Assembly: GCF_039555335.1 (NCBI RefSeq)
Contig: NC_092647.1
Location: 16,230,094 to 16,294,093, forward strand
DNA length: 64,000 nucleotides
DNA from: Amphiura filiformis
Taxonomy: Eukaryota > Echinodermata > Ophiuroidea > Amphilepidida > Amphiuridae
Direction of reading: 5' to 3'
A program made the position numbers and the translations under genes. A model generated the notes under the pieces. That model ran no database searches, was not told the DNA's origin, and saw nothing but the letters and a program-made list of their open reading frames with translations. Below are positions 14,701 through 24,016 of the stretch, one piece after another (within the stretch, counting starts at the first letter, position 1; each line of letters starts with the position of its first letter).

Positions 14701-17700
14701 ATCACTGTGATGACTTCTTTTGCATGTCACATAATTTGTGAATGCTATGCTGAGTATGCTCCTCGTTGAGGGGGTATGTCTTAATATAATGGTGTATAAT
14801 TTTTGTTGAACTGTGAACTTAAGGTCAACAAACTTGTGCTATTTATGTTTCAAATGTTTAAGCTATCAGCGGCTAGTGGCTTTTGATGTTGTGACAGTAC
14901 ATCGTTTGTGTATCGATACTACCATTGAGTGTTCCAACATGTCGGAAGTCTGTGAGTTTTCCGACTATCGACACTTTCGACAGTCGATAACAGGCCTAGT
15001 ATCAATCTCTGTGAATTTAGAGTTTTTGGTAGCAAATTTGGTATCAAATTGCAGCTAACAAGATTCTGCACACCACCTTTTCAATCAAATTGTCATAACA
15101 AGATTAGTTTTTGGTGTAGGACGGGTTACATGACTGCGGACTTTCTTTATTTGAGGTGTTTATTAAACATTGGCAACGCAAGAATCAACAGCATCAGATA
15201 AGATTTTCTAAGTGGATCAACCTATAATTTTCCACATAACAAGTGAACAGGTAGATACTCTTCTAAAGTTATGATTAAGAAGAACTCCAAAAAACATACA
15301 AGAGGTAGGCTTACAGGCCTGGAGTCACCGGAAACATCATGGCCTTCTCTTTCCTATCCTCACCGGATATTTCAGAGGAAATAAAAGTGAAGAGTTGTTA
15401 TATCAGAATGCCTCAAAACAAAAGATAGACCTTCTCTCTTGCAAAAGCCGAGCAGAGATTTGGCTTTGTCATGTTTGTCAACATGTAAAACTTGTATTTT
15501 CCTGTGTGATTTCTATGTGATATGTGATTTTTTTTGACAATCAAGGCACAATGTTTATGTACTTTTTGAAAACAGAAACATAGTTTATGTGACTGTGGTT
15601 GTGCATTTTTCTATGTCTTGTCTTGCTTATGAGAGTTTTGATTTCAATATAATGAAACTTTGCACACTGTCTCTAAGAGTAATAGTGTCTCCAAGAATAT
15701 CAATGTATAGATGAGTTGACCTCAATGTTTATCAACAAAGGCAAGGGACTGGTATATCGATATGCTTGAGTGAACCCCATGCAACCACTACACTGTTCAA
15801 TAACCTTATTGTGATGTGGCGGAGTTTTAAAACACGAGCCCTGAACAAAATATGATCTTGCCACAAGCATATACTGCCAGGCAAAAACAATGGAAATTGG
15901 TATGATGCGTGCACATACTGCCAGGCATTGACGTCAGAAGTAAACTCATCTATATATCTATATATATATCAACATTGATGCCATCAAGTATATTTTACGG
16001 TTACCAAATGGGTCAATCCCCTAAAAACTATCACTCAAGAAAAATAATTTGCTGTGTATTTTTTAGAGAGACCCCGGTAGTGCCACAGGAGGACCTTATA
16101 TCGCTGTTCATCTACGTAGGCAAGATTATGCTCGAGGTGGTCGTAAAGATGTTCCAACGCTACAAGCAGCTGCAGAGCATGTGGAGGGACTGCTCAAGAA
16201 ACTTAAGCTTAAAATTGTATTCCTAGCTACAGATGCACCAAAAAGAGGTAAGAAGGGAAAGTAAATTATTGTGAATAATTGAATGAAGAGTAATTTTCCA
16301 AAACACACTTGTTCCTCCACCTGCTGATCTAACATTGCCTCTGATTGGGCAATTGCATGATATCTTCACTTTAATCATATAATTATATAGGCAACAAAAA
16401 TCATATTCTATTGGCCCAAACCAACTCGTAACTGCGTAATAGGTGCCCTCATGTATGGGTGGTATCCAAGGTCACATACGGAGGTCATTTGAGGTTGTTT
16501 GTTTACTACTCATACAATTTGACATTTAATAGCAGTAATAATATCATTCTGAATTTAAATCCCCCCCCCCCATGGTGGAGGCATCCCATTCGATGCCTTA
16601 CGTTGAAAACCGTGACGTTTCTAGTTCACCCTGGCAGTGACATCAATTTGTTGAGGCAGCTGTTTCTCTCACACATGATGTAGCGTCTTTAAGCGTGTGC
16701 GTCTGTATGTCAGCACTTTGAGTGAAAGCTAGCGATATGAAGCTGGAACCAATGAAATGCACACTGACGTCACTGTCACATCAGGGTGAAAAATGGAACA
16801 GTTTGTTTTTCCTTGTCACATTCTGATATAGCTTTGATACATGCGTCAATCTCACCCTATTACCATGTATGCAGGGCATTGCAGGCATGGGAGAGTTCTG
16901 TGTTTCCGTAACATGACAAACATGTTTTGTGCAATTTTTTATATCTTGGAAGTTATAACCATGTTCTTTAATTCTCCCCGGCTCTCTGACCGACCAAACT
17001 CCTAGCTACACCACTGTCTGTAGTATCATAAGTAACTTTGCACATTTTTTTATTTTTTTATTGTTACAGAAATAGATGAATTTAAGAAGTATTTATCAAA
17101 TTTTAAAGTAGTCAACTATGTACCTCCAAAAGTTGTACTAGAGAAGTACATGGATGGTGGGGTTGCCATAATAGACCAGTGGATATGTGCACACGCAAGG
17201 TAAGACCAGAAGTATATACAGTAAATATAATATGTGACCTGCTACCACAAAATCAGCGCAAGGTGTTAGTCACTCAAAATGCCCTGGCTACTGCGTTGGT
17301 GTTCACTCACCTGTTAAAACCACTAAGTATGTCTGTATGTCCTTTGTGAATGGGGGCACAATGGGCCATTCACGAAGGATAATACTACTGGCTTGTACAG
17401 GTGACGGCAAAACAAAGTACATCAACTTAGTCGGACCGAATATCTCGAAACTACCAACTCAACAAAATGAGCATAAAGTCGCGGTGACATTACGCTGATT
17501 TTGAGGTAGCAGGTCACATAGCTCATCTCAAGAGTTTGTTTAGAAGAAGGGGCGGCAAAAACAGGGGCGGCAAAAACAAAGGGGGCGGCAAAACTACTTA
17601 ACAAAGAAAAAAGGCGCACAAAATTGAAAAAGCATAAAAATCTTTGAAAAAGGTTGCTTTTAGGGCGCTAGCGCCTAAAATCCTTCTTTTTTTTTTTTTT

Positions 17701-18647
17701 TTTTTTTTTTTGCTCTTCACTTTTTCAAACGACCGTGAAAAAAATTGGGTCAACCTTTTCGGGCTGTTAAGGAAGGGGCAGCAAAATTGTTTCTTCTTCA
17801 GCCCCCGGGGTTGGGGCGGCCACGGTACGCCACTGACATTGCCTGGAGGTCAATACCTGTGCATCATTTATTTGGAGGGCATGAAAAATCTGAACGTTTT
17901 GCCTTTTGAACGAGGAATATCCCAAAACAAAATGTTAAGATTTTTCACAATGCCCACATACAACTGATGCAAAGTTATTAACCAAGTTCGTAATTGCCAC
18001 TTTTTAACGTCTCTCTTAACCAAATCTCCACATTTTATTTTCTAAAATTTGTTGAAATAAGCAATTTTTTCACCCTTAATCGATCAGGCGGCTAAAACAG
18101 ACTTACCAATTATAGCTGTGCGAAATCACGCCATGTGCAAATAAGATAGTCGCATGCACATGAAATGTTTCGGCATAAGGGATGCAATACAACTCAAAAT
18201 TTGGAAATAAGATTGTTTTAACCCCCTGAGCACTACCTGACGATCTAACATTGCCTCTGATTGGTCAATTACATGATGGAGGTTTGCAAATAATTCACCC
18301 CAATTTTTTTGTGTGGTGAAATTATTCTAACAATGTTCCTTATTGGTCCAAATGATAATGAAAACTTCTTTTTGGCCAATCGGCAGGTAGTTCTCATGGG
18401 GTTAATCGTAGGCCTCAATGTAAGATCGAAAACCGATTGAATATGAAAAAAAAATGACCAACTACCTTTGATTGTTAATTTTCATTTCAGGTACTTTATA
18501 GGCACAGGTGTTTCAACTTTCACATTCCGAATCAATGAAGAGAGGCAGATTCTAGGATTTGACCCCAAGATGACGTACAACAGATTCTGTGGTCATGCTG
18601 AGGAACCAGACTGTGAACAACCTAGTGCGTGGAAAATAGTATATTGA
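2499..18647 (+). CDS. POFUT2: GDP-fucose protein O-fucosyltransferase 2 (3' part of gene)
   Basis: Coding segments are join(2499..2754, 6715..6781, 9210..9335, 16067..16247, 17070..17199, 18491..18647), with 4268..4334 as an alternative second segment. Every junction is GT-AG and all phases agree. They encode the last ~304 residues of an enzyme that transfers fucose from GDP-fucose to Ser/Thr of folded thrombospondin type 1 repeats in the ER (family knowledge, GT68). Visible motifs are [46 protein letters not shown] (the conserved Arg of the sugar-nucleotide site), [41 protein letters not shown] and the terminal WKIVY. These align in order with human POFUT2 as I remember it, to the same C-terminus. 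The N-terminal third, with the catalytic Glu known in the human enzyme, is not in the window. POFUT1 is excluded by the motifs. Confidence 0.95.
2838..3480 (+). pseudogene. coding-like relic of unknown origin in a POFUT2 intron
   Basis: Several consecutive stretches read like protein but are broken by stops and frame changes: [18 protein letters not shown] near 2860, then [19 protein letters not shown] with [13 protein letters not shown] to about 3230, then [12 protein letters not shown] near 3300. There are no splice sites that would join them to POFUT2. I do not recognise the family. It could be a decayed transposon protein or a processed pseudogene. Confidence 0.35.
3601..4170. mobile_element. 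TTAA-flanked foldback MITE (copy 1)
   Basis: The ends GTGGGTACTACACCCC and GGGGTGTAGTGCCACC are inverted, and TTAA sits at both borders (3597-3600, 4171-4174). The arms pair over at least 150 bp, including TATATTATAGGGGCAAGGAA and its complement. A shorter relative is at 55876-56196. Confidence 0.75.
4268..4334 (+). CDS. POFUT2: POFUT2 alternative exon, version A
   Basis: 67 nt between tattcag and gtaagt, starting with one base of a split Thr codon and ending in phase 0. It encodes 22 residues beginning [16 protein letters not shown] and ending AEYWK. It is 13/22 identical to the exon at 6715-6781 and interchangeable with it in phase and length. Both exons lack stops and have good splice sites. 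Compared with human POFUT2 (LLHD after the LDR motif), version A is the more diverged one. Confidence 0.85.
4365..4451. mobile_element. small inverted-repeat element with a TTAGGG-like core
   Basis: The terminal inverted repeats CCTTCATGTAATT and AATTACATGAAGG enclose degenerate (TTAGGG)n. It starts 31 bases after POFUT2 exon version A. A second, one-sided copy with the same left end lies at 50251-50334. Confidence 0.65.
4452..5685. other. POFUT2 intron, unassigned
   Basis: AT-rich non-coding sequence. The open frames around 4526-4810 and 5124-5315 show no recognisable protein and no splice logic. Confidence 0.5.
5690..5904. mobile_element. TTAA MITE, CCCCATGAG family (copy 1)
   Basis: Ends CCCCATGAGAACTACCTGCC and GGCAGGTAGTGCTCAGGGG are inverted copies with TTAA on both sides (5686-5689, 5905-5908). 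The TTAA target is typical of piggyBac transposases (known); assigning this family to piggyBac is inference. Confidence 0.8.
5909..6714. other. POFUT2 intron, unassigned
   Basis: The open frame at 6070-6369 includes an internal inverted stretch around 6195-6590 (TTTATCGC... / GCGATAAAT...), suggesting another decayed foldback element rather than a gene. Confidence 0.4.
6715..6781 (+). CDS. POFUT2: POFUT2 alternative exon, version B
   Basis: 67 nt between gcacacag and gtaagt, with the same entry phase and length as the exon at 4268-4334. It encodes [16 protein letters not shown] followed by QVDYWN and is closer to the human form, so it is probably the ancestral version. Skipping or joining both copies would break the frame (67 = 3n+1), so each transcript should use exactly one. 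Confidence 0.92.
7038..7229. mobile_element. TTAA MITE, CCCCATGAG family (copy 2, variant core)
   Basis: Flanked by TTAA (7034-7037, 7230-7233). The ends CTCTCGGGACACTACTGG and GGCAGGTAGTTCTTATGGGG are diverged. The core matches copy 7 at 59261-59465 (ATAAACTATTTATGG, GGACACAATATTCATTTTGG) more than the other copies. Confidence 0.7.
7513..7797. repeat. palindromic repeat with internal 87-bp duplication
   Basis: TTTCCACCCTGATGTGGCAG with GTAACGTCAGTGCGCATTTC occurs twice with 87-bp spacing and again inverted at 7760-7797 (GACGTCACTGCC...CAGGGTGGAAAATG). A remnant lies near 16750-16795. The minus frame 7499-7708 reads through the duplication and is not a gene. Confidence 0.65.
8124..8533. mobile_element. 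inverted-repeat MITE
   Basis: AGGGGCTGTCATTTTCTTTG at the left pairs with GAAGAAAATGACATCCCCT at the right. The middle is non-coding with short G or C tracts. Confidence 0.6.
8699..8910. mobile_element. TA-flanked MITE (Tc1/mariner-like)
   Basis: Ends GGGGCTCATATTGAAAT and ATTTCAATATGAGCCC are inverted, with TA at both borders (8697-8698, 8911-8912). Inner arms TTTTTACACAGAAAGAAGG and CCTTCCTGTGTAAGGG also pair. The TA target fits Tc1/mariner transposases. Confidence 0.7.
9210..9335 (+). CDS. POFUT2: POFUT2 exon
   Basis: 126 nt, phase 0 on both sides, with acceptor ccattccag and donor gtaggt. It encodes [18 protein letters not shown] and ends EDWRDMR. This matches the RRSMVFARHLREVGDEF stretch of human POFUT2. 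Confidence 0.93.
9937..11978 (-). pseudogene. LINE reverse transcriptase, multiply frameshifted
   Basis: Fragments read 11978-11352 ([17 protein letters not shown] linker and start of RT), 11090-10890, 10884-10402 (palm with YVDD), 10379-10122 and 10290-9937 (C-terminal domain, [13 protein letters not shown] and [11 protein letters not shown]). The order is collinear, but at least three frame changes disrupt it. The + strand open frames here (for example 10646-10954 and 11439-11726) are antisense shadows. Confidence 0.9.
11821..12640 (-). pseudogene. LINE endonuclease domain, frameshifted
   Basis: Two frames meet at 12234. The upstream one has [13 protein letters not shown] and [12 protein letters not shown]. 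The downstream one has [17 protein letters not shown] and SDHSTVAW. These are the usual blocks of the LINE endonuclease, and one frameshift separates them. Confidence 0.85.
13760..15165. mobile_element. nested foldback element in a POFUT2 intron
   Basis: An outer arm at 13775-13905 (AAATAAAGAAAGTCTGCAGT...) is the inverted copy of 15020-15165. An inner pair, GCATTTTCAAAAGTTGCAAA (13950) and TTTGCAACTTTTGAAAATGC (14300), also matches. A third motif set with CATGTCGGAAG and CGACAGTC occurs at 14375-14430 and 14935-14985. There are no genes inside. Confidence 0.65.
15165..15700. other. POFUT2 intron, unassigned
   Basis: AT-rich sequence with no coding blocks, repeats or splice-ready exons that I could support. 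Confidence 0.5.
15705..15813. repeat. dispersed repeat, copy 1
   Basis: About 100 bp including GGCAAGGGACTGGTATATCG and AAGCATATCGATATACC words. It is found in inverted orientation at 52203-52312, inside the DUF455 gene intron. Confidence 0.7.
16067..16247 (+). CDS. POFUT2: POFUT2 exon with the GGPY..HLRR motif
   Basis: 181 nt, entering in phase 0 and leaving after one base, with acceptor tattttttag and donor gtaaga. It encodes [20 protein letters not shown] through FLATDAPKR. The HLRR arginine is the residue that contacts GDP-fucose in this family (known). The preceding intron is about 6.7 kb and is filled with a LINE and foldback elements. Confidence 0.93.
17070..17199 (+). CDS. POFUT2: POFUT2 exon
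   Basis: 130 nt after a T-rich tract and ttgttacag. It completes a split Glu codon and ends AG of a split Arg codon before gtaaga. It encodes [20 protein letters not shown] through [15 protein letters not shown], a highly conserved POFUT2 stretch. Confidence 0.94.
17521..17845. repeat. low-complexity block with a poly-T tract and hAT-like end
   Basis: It contains GGGGCGGCAAAAACA repeats, a run of about 28 T at 17683-17711, and ends with TACGCCACTG, the same terminal sequence as the hAT-type element at 41666. It is probably a rearranged relic. The open frame at 17644-17967 comes from this low-complexity sequence. Confidence 0.5.
18222..18401. mobile_element. TTAA MITE, CCCCATGAG family (copy 3)
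   Basis: Reverse orientation relative to copy 1, with TTAA at 18218-18221 and 18402-18405. Ends are CCCCCTGAGCACTACCTG and CGGCAGGTAGTTCTCATGGG. It ends about 90 bp before the acceptor of the POFUT2 terminal exon. Confidence 0.8.
18491..18647 (+). CDS. POFUT2: POFUT2 terminal exon
   Basis: The acceptor is tttcatttcag. The exon completes the split Arg codon and encodes [33 protein letters not shown] and [11 protein letters not shown], then TGA at 18645-18647. Cysteines in RFCG and DCEQP correspond to conserved cysteines of the family. The C-terminus ends where human POFUT2 ends. Confidence 0.95.
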
Positions 18648-18656
18648 TGACGCATG

Positions 18657-18662
18657 AATAAA
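18657..18662 (+). terminator. possible POFUT2 polyadenylation signal
   Basis: AATAAA lies only 9 bases after the stop codon. A second AATAAA occurs near 18902. Use of the first would give a very short 3' UTR. Use of the second would still stop short of the 45-bp satellite. Which one is used cannot be told from sequence. Confidence 0.4.
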
Positions 18663-18929
18663 CATGGTGGTGATTGTGATATATTCAGTGGGTGTGGTTT
18701 AGCTTGTAGGCACTGGTTCCTGGATGGCGTCTATCACACGTTTGACGGCAGCAGCCGCATCATTGCATAATATACTTGCGTATGTAGAATGTTGCAAAGC
18801 GTAATACGGGAACGAGATCACAGTGCACGCAACTAAAATGATAAACAAGTTTTCTTCATTTCAGAATAAGGGTTTTCGTGATGGTGACTTCATTTTTCCT
18901 AAATAAAATGGTGTTTAGACCATAAGAGC

Positions 18930-19650
18930 TGCTATGCAATGAGGTACAAAATGTCATGTAGGTCATAAAAGGTGTATCATGTAATGAGGTACAAAATGTC
19001 ACGTACGTAGGTCATAAAAGGTGCTTCATGTAATGAGGTACAAAATGTCACGTACGTAGGTCATAAAAGGTGCTTCATGTAATGAGGTACAAAATGTCAT
19101 GTAGGTCATTAAAAGGTGTCATGCAATGAGGTACAAAATGTCATGTAGGTCATAAAAGGTGCAACATGTAATGAGGTTACAAATGTCATGTAGATCATAA
19201 AAGGTGCAACATGTAATGAGGTTACAAATGTCATGTAGGTCATAAAAGGTGCAACATGTAATGAGGTACAAAATGTCATGCAGATCATAAAAGGTGCAAC
19301 ATGTAATGATGTACAAAATGTCATGTAGGTCATAAAAGGTGCAACATGTAAAGAGGTACAAAATGTCATGTAGGTCATAAAAGGTGCTTCATGTAATGAG
19401 GTACAAAATGTCATATACGTAGGTCATAAAAGGTGCAACATGTAATAAGGTACACATTGTCATGTAGGTCATAAAAGGTGCTTCATGTAATGAGGTACAA
19501 AATGTCATGTAGATCATAAAAGGTGCAACATGTAATGAGGTACAAAATGTCATGTAGGTCATAAAAGGTGCAACTTGTAATGAGGTACAACATGTCATGT
19601 AGATCATAAAAGGTGCTGTGTGCTGTGAGGTACAGGTACAAAATCTCACA
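18930..19650. repeat. 45-bp tandem satellite, about 16 copies
   Basis: The unit contains GGTCATAAAAGGTGCAACAT and GTAATGAGGTACAAAATGTC. Most units are 45 bp. Some carry an ACGTACGT insertion that makes them 48-49 bp. Because 45 is divisible by three, minus-strand frames stay open and translate as a 15-residue repeat; these are not genes. It begins about 280 bp after the POFUT2 stop. Confidence 0.95.
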
Positions 19651-20240
19651 TAGATCTTAAAAGAAAACAGGCATTGTGAAATGAAGTATATGATTAAGAA
19701 GAAAACATTTGTGTGTGATAGATAACATGATTGACAAGGCAACCTTTCATAGTAAGGCTTCAAAAAAAAGTTGACTTGCCCTTATCGACCGACTCAAAAA
19801 TCTGAAAAAACAGTCGCTTTTTTTTTAAATTTTAGATTTTGATATTTTGGTTTATAATTTCAAAATATTTGTTTTATTTATGTTTAACTGCGGTATAAAC
19901 AAATTCTGACTTGATTTCTGCATTTGTGTTTCATATAAACCCTGTGACTACATTGAAAACATTTTTCTGCAAACGATGATCTGCGTATCTAAGGCATTGA
20001 ATGAAAAATAACACCACCACGATGTTATAAAGAAAGTGTCCTATACCTACAACACAGCACACTGCAGCTAGTATAGTAAAATGGACAATAAGTTGCAGCA
20101 TTACGCATCATGTCATATTTTGCAGAAAATTAAAAAAACAACTGAAATCGACCGACCGACCCAGGTGTTGGCACCTAAGTAAAGGGCAAGTCGACTAATT
20201 TTATTTAAAAAGCCTAATATGGGTGTATTTGGGGACAGCT
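19650..20240. other. intergenic, unassigned
   Basis: AT-rich sequence. Short inverted words (TTGACTTGCCCTTATCGACC near 19770 and GGGCAAGTCGACTAA near 20185) suggest the arms of a decayed 430-bp element. Confidence 0.45.
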
Positions 20241-20244
20241 TTTA

Positions 20245-20606
20245 AGCTGGTTTCATACTTTCTGCCGCTTGCCGCTGAGCGGCATGACGCTTCATCATGC
20301 CGCTTGTACTTTTCTGCAAGCGGAGCGGCACACCGCTAAGCGGCAGCGGCATGACTCTGAAAGCTACTCTTGCCGCTCAGCACCGCTCCAAAATCGTATT
20401 TTGTTCTCATATACGTCAGAGCGGCACCGCTCCGAGTTGACTTGAATTCAACTCCCAGCGGTGCTGCCGCCGCGGCAAAGCGGTGGAGTAATCGATATAT
20501 CGGCTTGCCGCTGGTCACCGCTAGCGTTTTTAGTGAGATTGCGCAGTGAAGTAAAATCATCTTCAGAGCGGCAAAGCGGCAAGCGGCAGAAAGTATGAAA
20601 CCAGCT
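20245..20606. mobile_element. MITE with GCGGC-rich arms, TTA target duplication
   Basis: Ends AGCTGGTTTCATACTTTCTG and CAGAAAGTATGAAACCAGCT are perfect inverted repeats that continue into GCCGCTTGCCGCT. TTA flanks both sides (20242-20244, 20607-20609), as for PIF/Harbinger transposons. The interior is built from repeated GCGGC/GCCGC words. Confidence 0.8.
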
Positions 20607-20673
20607 TTACTAACTTAAGAAATAATAACCACTTTGCATAATCTCAAAAAAACCTTGAATCATGATTAATAAA

Positions 20674-20807
20674 TTGAGCTATTCCAGTTAAAATCCTATC
20701 ACCCCCTATGATTAGGTGACTCCGTTTGAATTCTGCACTCTCTGTGTGGAAGATTAAGGTCATGTCTTTTGAAGAAGGTGTATAGATTTCTACTGGAACC
20801 GTTGGTT
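20674..20807. mobile_element. GCTATTCCAGTT MITE family (diverged copy 1)
   Basis: It starts GCTATTCCAGTTAAAATCC and ends GATTTCTACTGGAA, with TGTGTGGAAGATTAAGGTCA inside, a word shared with the copies at 45408 and 46199. Confidence 0.65.
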
Positions 20808-20830
20808 GCGTTTTGATTTCATCCCTTGCA

Positions 20831-21122
20831 GTATTGGGCTATTCCAGTTGAAATCCATACTACCCCTGTAGAAGATTTTGAAAATATGTTCCATAGGGGG
20901 AGTATGTTTTTCAAATGTAATTGGTCATGGTTAATCATTTTGAAATTCATACTCCCCCTGTATTATAGCTTCATGTTTATTTTTGCATATTAACTGGAGT
21001 GAGCATTTCAAATGAAAATTACCCAATTGTCTATTCTTTTCAAAATGCTTGCTCCCTCTGTGGAATACTTTAGCTCATTCTTCCACAGGAGTAGTGCAGA
21101 TTTTAAATGGAATAACCCAATA
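20831..21122. mobile_element. GCTATTCCAGTT MITE family (copy 2)
   Basis: It starts TTGGGCTATTCCAGTTGAAA and ends TTAAATGGAATAACCCAA, so the outer 17 bases are inverted. Internal blocks of CATACTCCCCCTGTA type are repeated in both orientations. Confidence 0.7.
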
Positions 21123-21149
21123 TGTGTAAACTTATAATAATGCACATAC

Positions 21150-22398
21150 CGTAATGACTCTGCCTGACTTGGGTATAAACCCACCCCCAGATAGGTGATT
21201 CTGTTCCAAGAATGGGGTGGGCTTATTATACCTGGGGGAGGGTCTAGTACTTGGAATTCAAAAAGGCTAAAGGAAATTTAGGTGCCTGGTTTTTGGTTTA
21301 TTTTTAAAATCCAGGATACTTCACCCTTCAGTAACAGGACACTGGTCCATGCAGTATAACCTCAATCCTCTTATAGAGGCCCTGCATCAAATTATCGATT
21401 GGCTCCAAACAAAGGATTTGTACCGGTGTCTTTCACCGTAGTTATGGCGGAGTGCAGTCCATTCAATCAAATGTTGTCATCAACCTATTTGATCGTAGTG
21501 CATCGTTATGTGTGTGGGACGAACTGTCACGGTAGATTGCAATCATGCTTTTGTTGAATGCATTTGAGTAGTCCGCCATATTTGCGGGATGATACTTCAC
21601 ATGCAAGCAAGGCCTCTATTGTGCACACAAAAAATGTGATGATGATTCTAGAACAAGTCCAAAATTACTACTTGGCTTATACCCAACTGCACCCTTGTTT
21701 TTAGAATGCTTTGAAAAATAGAGGGTGGGCTTATACCCAAAGGTAGGCTGATACATGTGTGGTACCAGCTATTTATTCAGTATTCATATGTTATGGCAGT
21801 TTATCCATCCCAGTGTTATGCACAAACCATAGACTCTGGAAATTGTTGCAATTTTTTTTAAAAATTTCAACGTAGGAGGGTATTTCTATTTCTTGAAAAT
21901 ACTGGTCCAAAATATGTTTCAGGTAGACCACCCATATTCCAGTCATAAAGATGATGTATACTATTATATTTCGGAGCTCAAGTTATGAATTGAATAGATG
22001 TGTAATATTTAATTTTATACCTGAATATAAAACTTGAATAGAACTTTTTACATGTATTTTAATGACCCAGAGCCCCTTAAAGAAAAAAGAAAAGTAGCCT
22101 TCCAAAAATATGCAACACTGCAGTATTTACCTCAAAATCACTCTCTGGGCTAGCTATTCAAGATTATTTTTGATCCAACTGCACTTTGTAATATTTTAAA
22201 GAGCTGCACATAGAGTGTTATAATACCAATAGGTGCTTGGGAGCTATGCATGCAACATTTATCTGTGCTGACAGGAGGGTGAATTTAAGATGGGAATGGG
22301 GAAAACTATTGCATAAACAAAAATTGATTAAATTGCAGACCCACCCTTGAAAGTATACCCCATTGCTGGCAACATAACATTAATTTTGGGCAGTATTT
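21150..22398. other. intergenic, unassigned
   Basis: Contains a pair GGGTATAAACCCACCCCC (21172) / GGGTGGGCTTATACCC (21725), which may be the ends of a decayed 570-bp element. No coding sequence is recognised. Confidence 0.45.
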
Positions 22399-22593
22399 CA
22401 GGGACTGTCTTTTGAAATTGGCAGGAGAGCATTAAATAGCTCTCCTGGAGCCTTCAAGGAGAGCTGTTAGAGTATTTACGATAGAATGTAAAGAGGGAAT
22501 GGTAACTAAGGAGAGCTAAAAATCACTCCTATATCAGATTTAAGGAGAGCAGTAAGAGCGATTGCTCTCGCTCTCCTCAAAAGGCAGTCCCTG
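22399..22593. mobile_element. MITE with CAGGGACTG ends
   Basis: CAGGGACTGTCTTTTGA at the left pairs with AAAAGGCAGTCCCTG at the right. TATTT is repeated on both sides (22394-22398, 22594-22598). The interior has AGGAGAGC words in both orientations. The ends are hAT-like, but the visible duplication is 5 bp rather than 8. Confidence 0.6.
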
Positions 22594-24016
22594 TATTTAG
22601 GTAAATGCTTAGCCTAATCAGAACAAATTCAGTTAAAACAGGTATACCAGAATTATTGTGAGAAGCAATTTAGAAAAATCACCCTCCTCAACAGATAGTT
22701 GCAGCACAGCTCTTATTTTTCTACTTTCTTAGTCAAATGAATTGTTCCTGTACATAAAATGCAAATATTTCTTTTGACAAAACGTTTGCATAGTTTCTAT
22801 TTTAAGCAATAAAAATGTTATTTATGCAATTGCATCAATTGATATGCTGTATTTCTTCTTTCCTTGTTGTTTAATTCAAGTTCAACCGTTGCTCCCCTTT
22901 TGACCAGCCTCTTTTCAATTGGCTAGCAAAAAATGTGTTTACAGCCAGTTATGTCAAAGACTCGCGAAAGTCCAGTGAGCGCTGATGCCCTTTGGTTACC
23001 ATTATTTTTTGCAAAAGACGAGTATGTAGTTAAATTAAGGGGTAGGGGCAGTTGTAGTCCTCAAACATTCGAAATTTGTATACAGCGCCAAAAAAGTATC
23101 ATTACACTTTTAAAAAATCCCAATTTTAAAACTGAACCATATTTTGGTAAATTTATTTTTAAAATTTTTTAATACAAATTTTGAACGTTTGAGGACTTGT
23201 TCTCAATTCAATTCAATTCAATTCAATTTATTTCCATCAAAAATACAAAGAATACTTAATTAACACCAAAATGATTAAAAAACACAAGATGGAGGAGATG
23301 CAACAAAAGGCAAATGCCTGCAAAAGTGTTGCACCACCTTACAAAAAAAATTTAAACACACACACATAACAACTAAACAAGACAAGTGTGGAGGCAAAAA
23401 TAAATAAGTCAGTGATGTTAATTTACCGCAAATTAAAAATGACGGTTAATCAACCGTAAATAAGCATTAATTTATGTTCATACATACACGCTATATAACA
23501 GCGCGCGTGATTGGTCGTCCCGGATGTGAGATCGTCGGGTAAGGAAAATCATGTTTTTTAATAATGTGATTTGTATTTTTTTTAAATATTGTTTTGATGA
23601 TATAAGAATCATAAAATATTCAGGTACGTATGAACTGGGTTCCTTCATATATCTACACGAATAAACGGCCGTTTATGCCCTCGGGCCGCAAGCGGCCCCT
23701 CGGGCACAAACAACCGCCCAGCCATGAAAATACATGAATGAACCCCTAACATAATTAATGTAAATTATGAAAATACACAAAATTGCAAACTAAAGTACTT
23801 ACTAAGAAACTAGGGCCCTAAAGCATTTAAAGTATAGGATAATCTTGTAACAAAAAAACAACAACAACTCAATGATAACATAACCCCAAGCCGAAACACT
23901 GCACCAACATTTCACCATATTCAAGGACAAAAATAAGCTTACACCCCCACCCCCCACCCCACCCCTCCACCCGCAATCCAGCCAAACTGCAACGTTTCCT
24001 GGGAAAAACAATTATG

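Noticed and set aside
17644..17967. 107-codon frame with a phenylalanine run
   Set aside because: The Phe run is a poly-T tract, and the rest is GC-rich low-complexity sequence.
18930..19650. CRISPR array
   Set aside because: Units are contiguous with no unique spacers, and the genome is clearly animal.
19109..19763. Long minus-strand open frames with a 15-residue repeating protein
   Set aside because: They are the 45-bp satellite read in frame. No start context, splice sites or non-repeat domain.
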